From: DATFVA01 sp963743325
Lineage (GTDB): Bacteria; Bacteroidota; Ignavibacteria; Ignavibacteriales; Ignavibacteriaceae
NCBI GenBank assembly: GCA_963743325.1
Contig: CAVUOZ010000008.1
Location: 372,001 to 436,000 of the forward strand
DNA: 64,000 nt
Direction: 5' to 3'
This document shows, piece after piece, positions 35,982 through 45,626 of this stretch (position 1 is its first letter; every line of letters starts with the position of its first letter). The position numbers were made by a program, and so were the translations under genes. A model generated the notes under the pieces. The model searched no databases. It was given only the letters and a program-made list of their open reading frames with translations, and was not told the origin of the DNA.

Positions 35982-38900
35982 ATGATATTAGCAGATGTTT
36001 CGATAAAGAGACCGGTTTTCACAATTATGATTATCCTCGCCATTCTGGTGCTCGGATTATTTTCATTTATTAAGCTTAATGTTGATCTGTTCCCGAATGT
36101 TGATTTTCCTTTTGTCACTGTAACAACAGTTTTGCCCGGTGCAGGACCTGAGCAGGTTGAATCGGATGTAACTAAAATCATCGAGGATGCGGTTAATCCG
36201 ATAGAAGGGGTTGACCATATCACATCAACATCGCAGGAGGGGGTCTCCATTGTAATCATTCAGTTTAAGCTTGAAATCAAGGGAGAAGTAGCCGCTCAGG
36301 AGGTACGTGAAAAAGTGGCCGCTATAAGATCCCAGCTTCCGAATAATGTTGAAGAACCGGTAATTCAAAGATTTGATCCGTCCAGCCAGCCGATAATAAC
36401 ATTAACCTTATCGGGACAAAGATCTGAAAAGGAATTAACAACCTTTACTAAAGATGTTGTGAAAAAACGACTGGAAAATATTTCCGGTGTAGGCTCCGTT
36501 ACACTTGTCGGAGGGGCAGAAAGAGAAATACTCGTTGCTGTTGATGCAGACAGGCTTCAGGCATATAACCTGTCGATCCAGGATGTTATTCAGAGTATTG
36601 CAAGTGCAAATGTTGAAATTCCGGGAGGAACTATAATACAGGGAAACAGACAGTACATTCTAAGGACAATGGGAAAACTTGAAAAAGTCCCTGAGTTCAG
36701 AAATATTATTGTCTCATCCCCGGTTGGCCAGAATATCTACCTGAGCGATGTAGCATCCGTAACTGATACCACTGAAGAAAAAACAAGTATTACGCGGTTA
36801 AATGGAAACCTCGCAGTTGGTCTAGATATCAGGAAACAATCCGGAAGTAATACCGTTCAGGTTGCAGAGAGTGTAAAGAAGGTAGTTTCACAGCTGGAAA
36901 CTGAAATTCCGAAGGATTATAAAATCACTATCGCACGCGATAACAGTAAATTTATAAGAGATTCTATAAATGATGTCCTTTTTAATCTGATATACGGGGC
37001 ACTTCTTGCAGTGATTGTAATCTATTTCTTCCTTGCAAATCTCCGTGCAACCATTATCAGCGCATTTGCATTACCGACTTCAATAATAGGAAGTTTTATC
37101 TTAATGGCTGCTCTTGGTTTCACATTAAATATGATGTCACTTCTGGCTTTATCGCTGGCAGTAGGTTTGTTGATTGATGATGCTATAGTTGTAATAGAAA
37201 ATATATACAGACACATGTCTGAAGGTGAATCACCTTTTGAAGCTGCAAAAGCGGCCACAGAGGAAATTGGTCTGGCAGTTATGGCGGTAACTCTGACCCT
37301 TGTTGCTGTGTTTGTCCCTGTTGCATTCATGCCCGGAATTGTAGGAAGGTTCTTTTATGAATTCGGGATGACTATCACCATAGCAGTTTTAATTTCTCTT
37401 TTTGTTGCATTCAGCCTTACTCCGATGCTTTCATCACGCTGGCTGAAAAGGGAGGATGAAAGTCTTTCCAGGGAAGGCAATATAATCGAAAAGACGCTTT
37501 ATTATTTCAATCACTTTTTTGAATGGGTGAGCGGAAAATACAGAGGAGCTTTAAACTGGTCACTCGGACACAGGAAAACAGTTGTGATAGGTTCAATAAT
37601 TGTTTTTTTCTTCAGCCTTTTTCTGATGAAGTTTTTAGGTTCAGAATTCTTCCCAAGGCAGGATCAGGGGGAATTTACAATTTCAATCAATGCAGCTCCC
37701 GGAAGTTCACTTGAAAAAACAAATGATATTGCCAGACAAATTGAATCAATAGTGAGTAAGAAACCCGGCATCGTAAATGTTCTTACAACTATAGGTGCAG
37801 GAAATGATCCTGTCAATGTCGGGAATATACTTGTTAAGCTTGTAAGCAAAAAAGACCGTGATTATAGTATGTTCGAATTTATGGATGAACTCAGAAATAA
37901 GATCAAAATTCCTTCGGCTAATATAAGTTTTGGTCTACAAAGCGGTCCGGGAGGCGGGCAGAAGCCTGTTGTTTTCAGTACAAGGGGGGAAGATCTTACT
38001 TTACTTAAAAACTATGCGGATAAAGTTGAACATATTGTTAAAACAACTACCGGTGCTGTAGATGTGGAAAGTTCTCTTGAAACTTCCAAACCGGAAGTAC
38101 GTGTCACAATTGAACGGCAAAAAGCTTCCGTTCTTGGCGTGGATCCGGCAGTAATAGCAACAGCTTTAAGAGCTATGGTAGATGGAGTTGATGCTACCAA
38201 ATTTCAGGAGGGAGGGGAACAGTATAATGTAAGAGTGAAGGTAAAAGAATCAGATCGGAATACGGTCAGAGGCGTTGCCAAGCTTACTGTGAAGAGCAAG
38301 AATAAAACAAGAACCGGGGGCAGCATTCTGCTGCCGCTTGATGCTGTGGCTTTCATGAATAAAGGAACCGGTCCTTCAAAAATCAGCAGGTACGACAGGC
38401 AGCGTGAGATCAGGATTGAGGCCAATCTGTCTGACAGGCTTCTGGGAGAAGTTCTTTCGGATGCTCAAAAAAGAATAAGTAAAATAAATCTTGCTCCCGG
38501 CTATAATATCCAGGTGACAGGAAGCGGACAGCAGCAGGCAGAATCGTTTGGCAATATACTTCTTTCTCTTGCTCTGGCTGTCATTTTCGTATATCTGGTT
38601 CTTGCTTCCCAGTTTGAGAGTTTTGTTCATCCATTTTCAATCATGCTTTCGCTGCCTATGGCTATAATCGGTGCGGTTATGGCTCTTCTTGCGTTCGGAA
38701 GTTCAATGTCGGTTATGTCTATGATCGGAATAATAATGCTTATGGGTCTGGTTACAAAAAACGGTATTCTGCTTGTGGATTATATAAATGTGCTTCGGGG
38801 CAGAGGTATGGAAAGATGGGATGCTGCCCTGCAGGCAGGACAAACAAGGTTAAGACCAATCCTTATGACAACATTCGCCATGATTTTTGGAATGCTTCCG

Positions 38901-39128
38901 GTTGCTTTTTCCTTTGGTGAAGGGTCTGAATTCCGGTCACCGATGGGACAGGCAGTTATCGGAGGACTTATCACATCTACCCTTTTGACATTATTCATTG
39001 TTCCCGTTGTATATACTATTTTGGATGATTTCTCAGCTGTAAAGATTTTCAATAAAATTTTCAGAAAATCCCTTTTCAAAAAGAAACAGAGAATAAATGA
39101 AATTCCTGCTTCGGAGGCAAACAAATGA
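35982..39128 (+). CDS. RND multidrug/HAE1-type efflux pump permease
   Basis: 1048 residues, full length for AcrB/MexB-type pumps. TM1 is preceded by ADVSIKRPVFTIM, and the membrane bundle includes the proton-relay segment LAVGLLIDDAIVVIENIYRH with Asp399-Asp400. The two large periplasmic loops (VDLFPNVDFPFVTVTTVLPG and FPRQDQGEFTISINAAPG) and the second half with VYLVLASQFESFVHPFSIML and GIIMLMGLVTKNGILLVDYI are typical of HAE1. It exports hydrophobic compounds using the proton gradient. It forms an operon with the adaptor and the small PG0541-like gene; no TolC gene is in this operon. Confidence 0.96.
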   Translation: MILADVSIKRPVFTIMIILAILVLGLFSFIKLNVDLFPNVDFPFVTVTTVLPGAGPEQVESDVTKIIEDAVNPIEGVDHITSTSQEGVSIVIIQFKLEIKGEVAAQEVREKVAAIRSQLPNNVEEPVIQRFDPSSQPIITLTLSGQRSEKELTTFTKDVVKKRLENISGVGSVTLVGGAEREILVAVDADRLQAYNLSIQDVIQSIASANVEIPGGTIIQGNRQYILRTMGKLEKVPEFRNIIVSSPVGQNIYLSDVASVTDTTEEKTSITRLNGNLAVGLDIRKQSGSNTVQVAESVKKVVSQLETEIPKDYKITIARDNSKFIRDSINDVLFNLIYGALLAVIVIYFFLANLRATIISAFALPTSIIGSFILMAALGFTLNMMSLLALSLAVGLLIDDAIVVIENIYRHMSEGESPFEAAKAATEEIGLAVMAVTLTLVAVFVPVAFMPGIVGRFFYEFGMTITIAVLISLFVAFSLTPMLSSRWLKREDESLSREGNIIEKTLYYFNHFFEWVSGKYRGALNWSLGHRKTVVIGSIIVFFFSLFLMKFLGSEFFPRQDQGEFTISINAAPGSSLEKTNDIARQIESIVSKKPGIVNVLTTIGAGNDPVNVGNILVKLVSKKDRDYSMFEFMDELRNKIKIPSANISFGLQSGPGGGQKPVVFSTRGEDLTLLKNYADKVEHIVKTTTGAVDVESSLETSKPEVRVTIERQKASVLGVDPAVIATALRAMVDGVDATKFQEGGEQYNVRVKVKESDRNTVRGVAKLTVKSKNKTRTGGSILLPLDAVAFMNKGTGPSKISRYDRQREIRIEANLSDRLLGEVLSDAQKRISKINLAPGYNIQVTGSGQQQAESFGNILLSLALAVIFVYLVLASQFESFVHPFSIMLSLPMAIIGAVMALLAFGSSMSVMSMIGIIMLMGLVTKNGILLVDYINVLRGRGMERWDAALQAGQTRLRPILMTTFAMIFGMLPVAFSFGEGSEFRSPMGQAVIGGLITSTLLTLFIVPVVYTILDDFSAVKIFNKIFRKSLFKKKQRINEIPASEANK

Positions 39129-39424
39129 AAATAGCTTTTCTGGTATATCGCGATGTGCTTGATGAAAGGATAATCAGTCTTCTCGGCGAACTTGAAATAG
39201 ATTCTTATATTAAATGGGAAAATGTTCTTAGCAAAAGCCACGGAACTGCTCCTCATTTAGGCACAAGAACCTTTCCGGGACACGATTCTGTGAGGTTAAT
39301 TCCATTCCAGAATGAAGAGAATCTGAATAAGCTTATTTTAAAAATTCAGGAATTTAACAACCTGGTTACTAAAAAGGATGACGAGATCAGGATGTACCTA
39401 TTACCGCTGGAAAGAATGGTATAA
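39125..39424 (+). CDS. PG0541-like transporter-associated small protein
   Basis: 99 residues, soluble, with a ferredoxin-like pattern of strands and helices (KIAFLVYRDVLDERIISLLG; IDSYIKWENVLSKSHGTAPH). The segment THLG-x-R-TFPGHDSVRLIPF is characteristic of a small protein that follows RND pump genes in Bacteroidota (the PG0541 family). It overlaps the pump stop codon by 4 bp (ATGA), so it is translationally coupled to it. A sensory or PII-like role beside the pump is an inference. Confidence 0.82.
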   Translation: MKIAFLVYRDVLDERIISLLGELEIDSYIKWENVLSKSHGTAPHLGTRTFPGHDSVRLIPFQNEENLNKLILKIQEFNNLVTKKDDEIRMYLLPLERMV

Positions 39425-39503
39425 TAACTTCAGATAATCTTAATCTGGTTTAATCTTTTCCTCAGAGAGGTACGACGAAATAATTTACTCTTATAGGGTA
39501 CCC

Positions 39504-39563
39504 GCTCCGGTCGTTAAGAGTTATTAGTACAGTGGCAAAAACAGCTAATCATCTGACCGGAGC
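39504..39563. repeat. Perfect inverted repeat with 42-nt loop
   Basis: GCTCCGGTC (39504-39512) and GACCGGAGC (39555-39563) are perfect complements separated by 42 bases. It lies between the efflux operon and the convergent TPR gene. It lacks a T-run directly after the arm, so it may be a transcript-end structure or a binding site rather than a standard terminator. Confidence 0.5.
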
Positions 39564-39583
39564 TGTCTGTCAGCAGGCTTAAT

Positions 39584-41266
39584 TTAAATTTTAGTTGTAA
39601 TTTCCAAAGCGTGTGCCAAACGTTCATTATTTGAAACGGAAGATTTATTATTCTTCAGAAGTGCCGTATAATAAAACTTAGCCTTTTCTGTTTCTCCGAG
39701 AAGTTCTGCAGATTTACCGGCTCCGTACAGTGTGTTGAACCGGTTGGGGCAGTTCTTCAATGACAACTCATATTGTATCAGGGCATCTTTAGGTTTGTTC
39801 ATTTCTAATAAAAGATCCCCAAGCATTTCCCTGGCAGGGAGCAACGCTCCCGGAGTAACGGGGTTCTTTTCCGTTGCATCTTCCAGGTTAGCTGCAACGA
39901 TCATTGTCTCAAGTGATTTTTTCTTTTCTCCCTGTGCAAACAAAAGCCAGGCTTTTACCGCTGTTTTCTGAATTTCGATTTGATTAATCCAATACTTATT
40001 AGCTTCTGAATTTTCAAAAGAATTTTGTAACTCTTCCAATTTCTTATATGATTGCAATGCAATTAAAGTATCACTGTTTCTGCCAGCTCCGATACCTTTT
40101 GCAAAATATATCAATGCTTCATATTGCGGGAATTTAGTCCAGGGAAAATTTGAATGAGTATTCAGTGAAAGATTTGCAGCATCTGACCAGTCCCGGAGTT
40201 CAAGCGCAATCCGTCCCGGAATAGCAGCCAGCGAATAAGCAGTAACAGGTGAAGGCTCAAATGTTCCGCTTAGGGAATCCAGTAAAACTGCAATGTCTTC
40301 TGCTTCCTTGTATTGAGACTGCTGAAGGTAGGCATACACGGCGTAATCGAGTGCATGAAAGTACTGACCGGAGATCTGTCCATTAATCGGAATCTTCTTT
40401 GCAGCCTCGGCAGATCGTAAATTCAAATCTATTGATTCCTGCCAGTAACCGAGACGTGTAAATATGTGTGTCGGCATATGTAAGGCATGTGGCAGCTCGG
40501 GAGCTATTTTATAATAGTTTCTTGCTATCCGGAGTGCCTGCGGTGCAAGTGGTGGAACATCATAAGCATGGATAGCATAGTGAATGGCGCCCGGATGATC
40601 AGGAATTGTTTCAAGAACTTTTTCGCAGATAGCGCCCGCCTCACGCTGCACCTTATATGTTTTATCATAAGGTGAGGCTACGGCCAGCATAGACAGCACT
40701 GAGAACATTCTTGCTTCAATGTCTTCGGGCAGTTCTTTGCTGGCAAGCTGCCAGCCGTCATTAAATGCAATTAATCTTTCCGGTTCGGTTTTATTCACTC
40801 CGTCTTCAAAATAAGCAGCTATAGCTGCCCCGTAAAGTTTTTCCTTTTTTGTTCTTGCAAGCTTCAATGCATTTTGCGATAAAATATAACCGTCGTTTAA
40901 AATATTATTATCAGGAATATCAGGCCAGAGAGGATGAACAAAAGTCATTGCCTTTCCCCAGTAACCCCAGAAGCAATCTTTATCCATTTCAATAACTTTG
41001 CTGAAAGTATGTTCTGCGTCTTCATAGGTCATATGATGAATAAGTGCGATTCCGAAACCAATTAATGTATCCAGCTTTGGACTGCAGCCGTCTGAGAACT
41101 GAACTGTCCCGCACATAATATCCGGGGTCAAATAATCTCTTTGTGCTGTGGAAACTTTTTGATCTGAGCATGAGATTAAGAATATACCAGAAGTAAAAAT
41201 GGAGATGACAATAGTGAAATTGATTTGTGATGTCCTTGTAAATCGCCGGATTATTGTTAAGTTCAT
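39584..41266 (-). CDS. TPR-repeat lipoprotein
   Basis: 560 residues. The signal is lipoprotein-like (IVISIFTSGIFLISC). The rest is helical with tetratricopeptide units (TFSKVIEMDKDCFWGYWGKA; PKDALIQYELSLKNCPNRFN; LLGETEKAKFYYTALLKN) and a central region HALHMPTHIFTRLGYWQESI that I have seen in large TPR proteins of this kind. It is probably anchored at the envelope and binds other proteins. No catalytic domain and no operon partner. Confidence 0.82.
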   Translation of the reverse strand: MNLTIIRRFTRTSQINFTIVISIFTSGIFLISCSDQKVSTAQRDYLTPDIMCGTVQFSDGCSPKLDTLIGFGIALIHHMTYEDAEHTFSKVIEMDKDCFWGYWGKAMTFVHPLWPDIPDNNILNDGYILSQNALKLARTKKEKLYGAAIAAYFEDGVNKTEPERLIAFNDGWQLASKELPEDIEARMFSVLSMLAVASPYDKTYKVQREAGAICEKVLETIPDHPGAIHYAIHAYDVPPLAPQALRIARNYYKIAPELPHALHMPTHIFTRLGYWQESIDLNLRSAEAAKKIPINGQISGQYFHALDYAVYAYLQQSQYKEAEDIAVLLDSLSGTFEPSPVTAYSLAAIPGRIALELRDWSDAANLSLNTHSNFPWTKFPQYEALIYFAKGIGAGRNSDTLIALQSYKKLEELQNSFENSEANKYWINQIEIQKTAVKAWLLFAQGEKKKSLETMIVAANLEDATEKNPVTPGALLPAREMLGDLLLEMNKPKDALIQYELSLKNCPNRFNTLYGAGKSAELLGETEKAKFYYTALLKNNKSSVSNNERLAHALEITTKI

Positions 41267-41533
41267 ATAATTAATCCTCTTTGTACATATTAATTAACAA
41301 ATGTATTTTCAAATATTATTTGTCCCCATTCCAAGCGAATTGCAAATTGAGCATCAATGAGATGTAATTACTGCTTAACCGGAAGAGAAATTTTTATACG
41401 GGTACTGGATACACTTGTTTTAAAATAATAATAAAACAATTGAAAGCAAATAGAATTAATCAAGATCAGAACCATTTCAGTTTAATTGCCTGCTGCGTAC
41501 TGCCTACTGCATACTCCCAGCTGATCTATATAT
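41267..41533. other. Intergenic region with CTGCCTACTGC-type simple repeat
   Basis: A tract of CTGCGTACTGCCTACTGCATACT units (41489-41512) lies just before the aldo/keto reductase 3' end. The same unit type recurs at 42838-42890. No gene recognised. Confidence 0.5.
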
Positions 41534-42529
41534 TTAGCGGCCAACAAGTTTTTGCAGGTTCTCCGGATATCGTTCACCAAGTACTTTAATTTTTGACGAT
41601 GAATTATCAATTTCACTCAGTTCCTCGTTATTAAATTCAATGGCAGCAGCACCTATGTTTTCCTCAAGGCGGTTCAATTTTGTTGTGCCCGGTATGGGAA
41701 CAATCCACGGTTTTTGTGCAAGCAGCCAGGCGAGTGCAACCTGTGCAGGTGTTGCTTTTTTCTGACCGGCTATCCTGGTGATTAAATCAACCATAGACTG
41801 ATTTGCTTTCCGTGCCTCAGGTGAAAACCGGGGAACAATGTTCCTGAAATCAGAACTCTCAAATTTTGTCTTCTCACTTATTTTTCCGGTAAGAAAGCCC
41901 TTGCCAAGCGGACTGAACGGAACAAAACCAATTCCAAGTTCTTCAAGAGCGGGTAATATTTCAGCTTCCGGCTGCCGCCACCACAATGAATATTCACTTT
42001 GCACAGCCGTAAGAGGCATCACTGCGTGTGCTCTGCGAATTGTTTGAACACCAGCCTCAGAAAGTCCGAAATGTTTCACCTTTCCTTCTTTAATCAGATC
42101 TTTAACCGTACCGGCAACATCTTCAATCGGGACATTATTATCTACACGGTGCTGATAGAATAAATCAATTGTATCAATTTTCAATCGTCTGAGAGAGGCT
42201 TCTGCAACTTCTTTAATATGTCCGGGACGGCTATCCAGTTCTGTCCACCGGCCGGTGCCATCATCATTTGCTTTCCATCCGAATTTAGTTGCAATTACAA
42301 CTTGACCTTTAAATGGAGCCAGGGCTTCACCGACAAGCTCTTCATTTGTGAATGGTCCGTAAACTTCTGCGGTGTCAAAAAACGTAATTCCTTTTTCAAC
42401 GGCAGTCCGGATCAGTGAAATCATTTCATTCCTGTCGGGAGGAGTACCGAAACCATGACTCATTCCCATACAGCCAAGTCCTATTGATGAAACTTCAAGT
42501 CCGCTTTTCCCAAGTTTTCGTTTTTTCAT
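41534..42529 (-). CDS. Aldo/keto reductase
   Basis: 331 residues, full-length (alpha/beta)8 barrel. The N-terminal signature is GLEVSSIGLGCMGMSHG; the catalytic tetrad is recognisable as Asp and Tyr in FFDTAEVYGPF, Lys in VIATKFGWK and His in IDLFYQHRVD. NADPH-binding segments include FSPLGKGFLTGKI and VPIPGTTKLNRLEENIGAAA. It reduces aldehydes or ketones with NADPH; the substrate is unknown. It stands alone. Confidence 0.94.
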   Translation of the reverse strand: MKKRKLGKSGLEVSSIGLGCMGMSHGFGTPPDRNEMISLIRTAVEKGITFFDTAEVYGPFTNEELVGEALAPFKGQVVIATKFGWKANDDGTGRWTELDSRPGHIKEVAEASLRRLKIDTIDLFYQHRVDNNVPIEDVAGTVKDLIKEGKVKHFGLSEAGVQTIRRAHAVMPLTAVQSEYSLWWRQPEAEILPALEELGIGFVPFSPLGKGFLTGKISEKTKFESSDFRNIVPRFSPEARKANQSMVDLITRIAGQKKATPAQVALAWLLAQKPWIVPIPGTTKLNRLEENIGAAAIEFNNEELSEIDNSSSKIKVLGERYPENLQKLVGR

Positions 42530-42837
42530 ACCTGAATACTCCTCATATCTTAATTTATATTAAATTTAACTTAAAATTTCTGATTCAAAATATAATAAGT
42601 CAAAAGTAACAGCAATATTCCTCTGTGAACTAAATTCCCCGTAGGAATTTCATTTATGAAATTCAAGTTTCACAGAGTACATACAGATTATTTTAACAAT
42701 TTGTTCATTGTGCGACTGAAGTAGCAACTAAAGTAGTTTTCGAAGTAGAAAGAATCAGATAATATTCAAATGCAATGATGCTCTGTACCCCCGTGGCTAA
42801 AAAATTTTCTATAAACAATATTCAATATTCAATTTGA

Positions 42838-42890
42838 TTGCCTACTGCTTACTGAACCTGGTGCTCCCTGTACTGATGACTGCCTACTGA
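42838..42890. repeat. CTGCCTACTG-type simple repeat
   Basis: Degenerate CTGCTTACTG/CTGCCTACTG units like those at 41489-41512. It ends next to the outer attachment repeat of the decayed element. Confidence 0.5.
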
Positions 42891-42894
42891 TCCT

Positions 42895-42919
42895 TGTGCA
42901 CCCTGCGGCTCTCGAACCT
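42895..42919. repeat. Distal attachment-site repeat (tRNA-Lys 3' end copy)
   Basis: Matches the last 21 bases of tRNA-Lys, the discriminator base and the next three bases, with two adjacent mismatches (CT here, GA in the tRNA). The partner copy is at 47317-47341. Confidence 0.75.
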
Positions 42920-43134
42920 TGTATTTTTGACGATTTTTTAAGGTACACTTCAAAATGCCCTCAAAAGATGCTAACACATTAAAAAACAGCTATTTAGATT
43001 TGTTTTATCAACATTTTTTTGGACAAACTTTATACATTGTAATTTACAATTACCGTAATAATACCGTAATACCTCTTGAATCTGTCATTTCATAATGCTA
43101 ATTTTACCTTAAACAAAAACAGAAATAACCATCA

Positions 43135-44389
43135 ATGAAAATAAATTTTTACTTAGTAAATAAACCAACCAGACATAATGAGCAGTCTATTTATTGCTAT
43201 ATAAGGGAGTACAATGAGACTTTAGCCATAAATACAAAACAGAGTATTGACCCTGATTTATGGGATGCTAACACACAAAGAGGTAATCCACGCAAAACCA
43301 GAGATAATATCTTCAAAGGCTCACTAAAAAGCCTTAATCAATTTCTGGAATCCTACAAAATTAAAATTGAAAAAATAGAACGAAACATACGGGATAAAGA
43401 ACCAAATACCGGATTTGACGTTATAGCAGAAGCAATTAAAGAACGTTTCAGCACCAAGAAAACCGGAATGTTTGAAATTTATGAAGAGTTTTTAACCGTC
43501 CGCAAAAAGGAAGTGGCGCCCAAAACCTATTTGAAATATAAGCACGCTAAAGAATTGCTGGAAGAGTATCAAAAAGTAAATCGTGAAAAATTAAATTTCG
43601 ATAAGCTAACATCTCTTTTCTTCTCTAAGTTTTATTCGTTCCTTCTGGATAAGAAAAACATGCTCAACAATACAGCTAATAAAAACATAAAGTTTATTAA
43701 GACCTTTATTATTTGGGCTATTGAAAATGGATATTCTAATAATAGCGGCTATAAAGATTTTGAATTAAAATGGGAATGAGGGCGAAGTAATTTATTTAAC
43801 AGAATCGGAGTTATCTCAATTACGATGATTATAAAATAGAGGGGGAACACAAAGAGAAGTTAGAACGAGTTAGGGATTTGTTTTTATTCCAGTGCTATAC
43901 GGGTGTACGTTATTCAGATATCGAAAACATTTCACACGAGGACATTAAAAACTCTATATGGGAATTTAGAAGCACAAAAAGACAGAACAAGATTTGGCAA
44001 TACCATTGACGTCAGACGCTCTCTCTATATTGGCTAAATATAGCGACAATCCGCAACCATTACCCGTTATATCAAATCAGAAAATGAATGCTTACTTAAA
44101 GGAACTTTGTAAACTTGCTAAATTGAAAGAGCCAGTTAAAATAATTCAAAAGAAGGGAAATGAAACAATAGAAACCATTCACCCAAAATATGAGGTCATT
44201 GGAACGCACACAGCACGGAGAACTTTTATAACCTTATCATTGCAGCGTGGAATGTCAGCGCAGGACATTAGAGACATTACAGGACACAAAACATATGCTA
44301 TGATGGAAAAGTATAAAGGTAAATGAACCTCACACTTACGTGATGTAATGGATAAAAACTGGGGGAGTTCTTTAAGGGTTGCCAAATAA
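43135..44389 (+). pseudogene. Tyrosine-recombinase integrase, broken by frameshifts
   Basis: The first 214 residues (43135-43779) are an intact arm-binding and SAM-like core-binding region (ENVLSK-free; key stretch FEIYEEFLTVRKKEVAPKTY). After a stop, the frame continues as CYTGVRYSDIENISHEDIK (near 43870-43960), which holds the first catalytic Arg. From 43994 another frame gives AIPLTSDALSILAKYS, HTARRTF with the His-x-x-Arg pair, GHKTYAMMEKYKG with the second His and the catalytic Tyr, and a last shifted tail to 44389. All catalytic residues survive but in at least three frames, so the gene is inactive unless these are sequencing errors. Confidence 0.88.
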
Positions 44390-44438
44390 CAAACAAACGA
44401 ACAACACACAGCAAGAAAAATTTAGGAGTTAAACTAAT

Positions 44439-44717
44439 ATGAAAAATTTCAATTATGGAAAAAGAATCAAATCAAGTCTTAACACTTTTGTAACGTTTTG
44501 TGAATCTGATGTGACTGGTCGAAAACCCCCAAAGATACTTAAAGAAGTTTTGGAACTAATACAAAAATCGGACAAAGAAATCGAAAAACATTTTAGGGGA
44601 AATGAGATAAATAACATGATACTAAGGTTGATTCGGCTTATGAATGAAACTTATAGATTGGATTTAAAATATATAAAATTGCAAAAAAACAAACGACAAA
44701 CAAAAAAGAGCGATTAA
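44439..44717 (+). CDS. Small basic protein of unknown function (92 aa)
   Basis: 92 residues, lysine-rich and helical (FNYGKRIKSSLNTFVTFCES; VLELIQKSDKEIEKHFR). No domain recognised and no signal peptide. It follows the broken integrase within the decayed element and AATATG is its start context with TAGGAG at 44423-44428. It could be a phage accessory protein. Confidence 0.6.
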   Translation: MKNFNYGKRIKSSLNTFVTFCESDVTGRKPPKILKEVLELIQKSDKEIEKHFRGNEINNMILRLIRLMNETYRLDLKYIKLQKNKRQTKKSD

Positions 44718-44754
44718 TTAATTTTTTTTTTACAAATAATCTAAGGTACTAAAT

Positions 44755-44853
44755 ATGAAAGTAACTGCTGAACTAACCGCACCCTATCAAACACACCCAA
44801 TAAGCGAAAACGAAACTTTCGCTTTATTTGTCACCAACAGGATTGAAGTATGA
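44755..44853 (+). CDS. Very small ORF overlapping the HTH gene (32 aa)
   Basis: A 32-residue ORF whose stop overlaps the start of the next gene as ATGA, the pattern of a coupled operon. TAAGG precedes the ATG at 44755. No recognised domain. Coupling and spacing are the only evidence for coding. Confidence 0.35.
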   Translation: MKVTAELTAPYQTHPISENETFALFVTNRIEV

Positions 44854-45135
44854 CCCAAACCGTTTATACAGTGCTAACACCCGACGAACTTAAAGAGTTG
44901 ATTAGGGATGCATTAAGACAGGAATTAAACCTCAAGAAAGAGAAAGAATTTCTAAACGCAAAAGAAGTCTGTGAACTTCTCGGGAATCTCTTTGTCCTGT
45001 CTCAATAATTACAAGAGCTCTGGTAAAATTCCATTTCAAAAAATAGGTAAAAGGGTTTTGTTTAATCGTCAGGATATTCAGAACGCATTAAAGGACGATA
45101 GTCATTTTTCAAAACTAAAATTACTGAAAGGATAG
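44850..45135 (+). pseudogene. Helix-turn-helix (excisionase/MerR-like) gene with one frameshift
   Basis: The ATG at 44850 starts VYTVLTPDELKELIRDALRQ and then LNAKEVCELLG, after which one extra base near 44984 shifts the frame to a stop. Reading on in the other frame gives SLSCLNNYKSSGKIPFQKIG, KRVLFNRQDIQNALK and a stop at 45133-45135. Together this is the HTH_17 pattern (K-E-V-x-x-L-L-G-I-S, then I-P-x-x-K-I-G-K-R) of element-encoded excisionases and regulators. It probably worked with the adjacent integrase. Confidence 0.8.
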
Positions 45136-45139
45136 TCAA

Positions 45140-45283
45140 ATGTTGAAAACCATAGAGCGATGCACAAGGTGTGCTAACACGTGCAAACTACAAACCGAAA
45201 CAAACGCACAGCTTTTAAGTTGCCCCGATTACATTTCCCCAAGAAGCTTAAAATTAATTACAGCCGTCTATAAGCCACGATAA
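45140..45283 (+). CDS. Small Cys-containing ORF (47 aa)
   Basis: A 47-residue ORF starting 5 bases after the HTH gene's stop. It has a CTRCANTCKL cluster and a later CPDY, so a small metal-binding module is possible. Its tight spacing with the gene before it supports coding; family unknown. It contains one of the five TGCTAACAC 9-mers. Confidence 0.4.
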   Translation: MLKTIERCTRCANTCKLQTETNAQLLSCPDYISPRSLKLITAVYKPR

Positions 45284-45431
45284 TATCGAAAGCCATACAT
45301 TATACCGGAATCAAAATAAAGAGGGCTTAAATCGAAAATCACCCCTCGAATTTGAAACGAATTCGCAATTTTCAATGACATTAAAATAATGGTTGAACTG
45401 TCAAAATACCGTAAATCAAAAAAGGTGTACA

Positions 45432-45626
45432 ATGGACGCTGAAAATTTAGAACTTAACGAACTTCACACAGAATTAGGCGACCAGATTTTTACTGTGGAT
45501 TCACTGAAGCTCGAAAAGAGATTAAAGGAAGAAATAAAATATTCCCTATTCAATGCTGCTGAAATTGTAAGCGAAGTAATTGAATCAATGGAAGGTGCTA
45601 ACACGCTGAAGGAAGGGATTGAGTGA
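45432..45626 (+). CDS. Small acidic protein of unknown function (64 aa)
   Basis: 64 residues from the ATG at 45432, acidic and helical (AENLELNELHTELGDQIF; EEIKYSLFNAAEIVSEVIE). No recognised domain. Part of the decayed element; carries a TGCTAACAC copy in its last codons. Confidence 0.5.
   Translation: MDAENLELNELHTELGDQIFTVDSLKLEKRLKEEIKYSLFNAAEIVSEVIESMEGANTLKEGIE

Noticed and set aside
37022..38200. Minus-strand open frames inside the RND pump gene
   Set aside because: They are shadows of a well-supported 1048-residue pump; no independent features.
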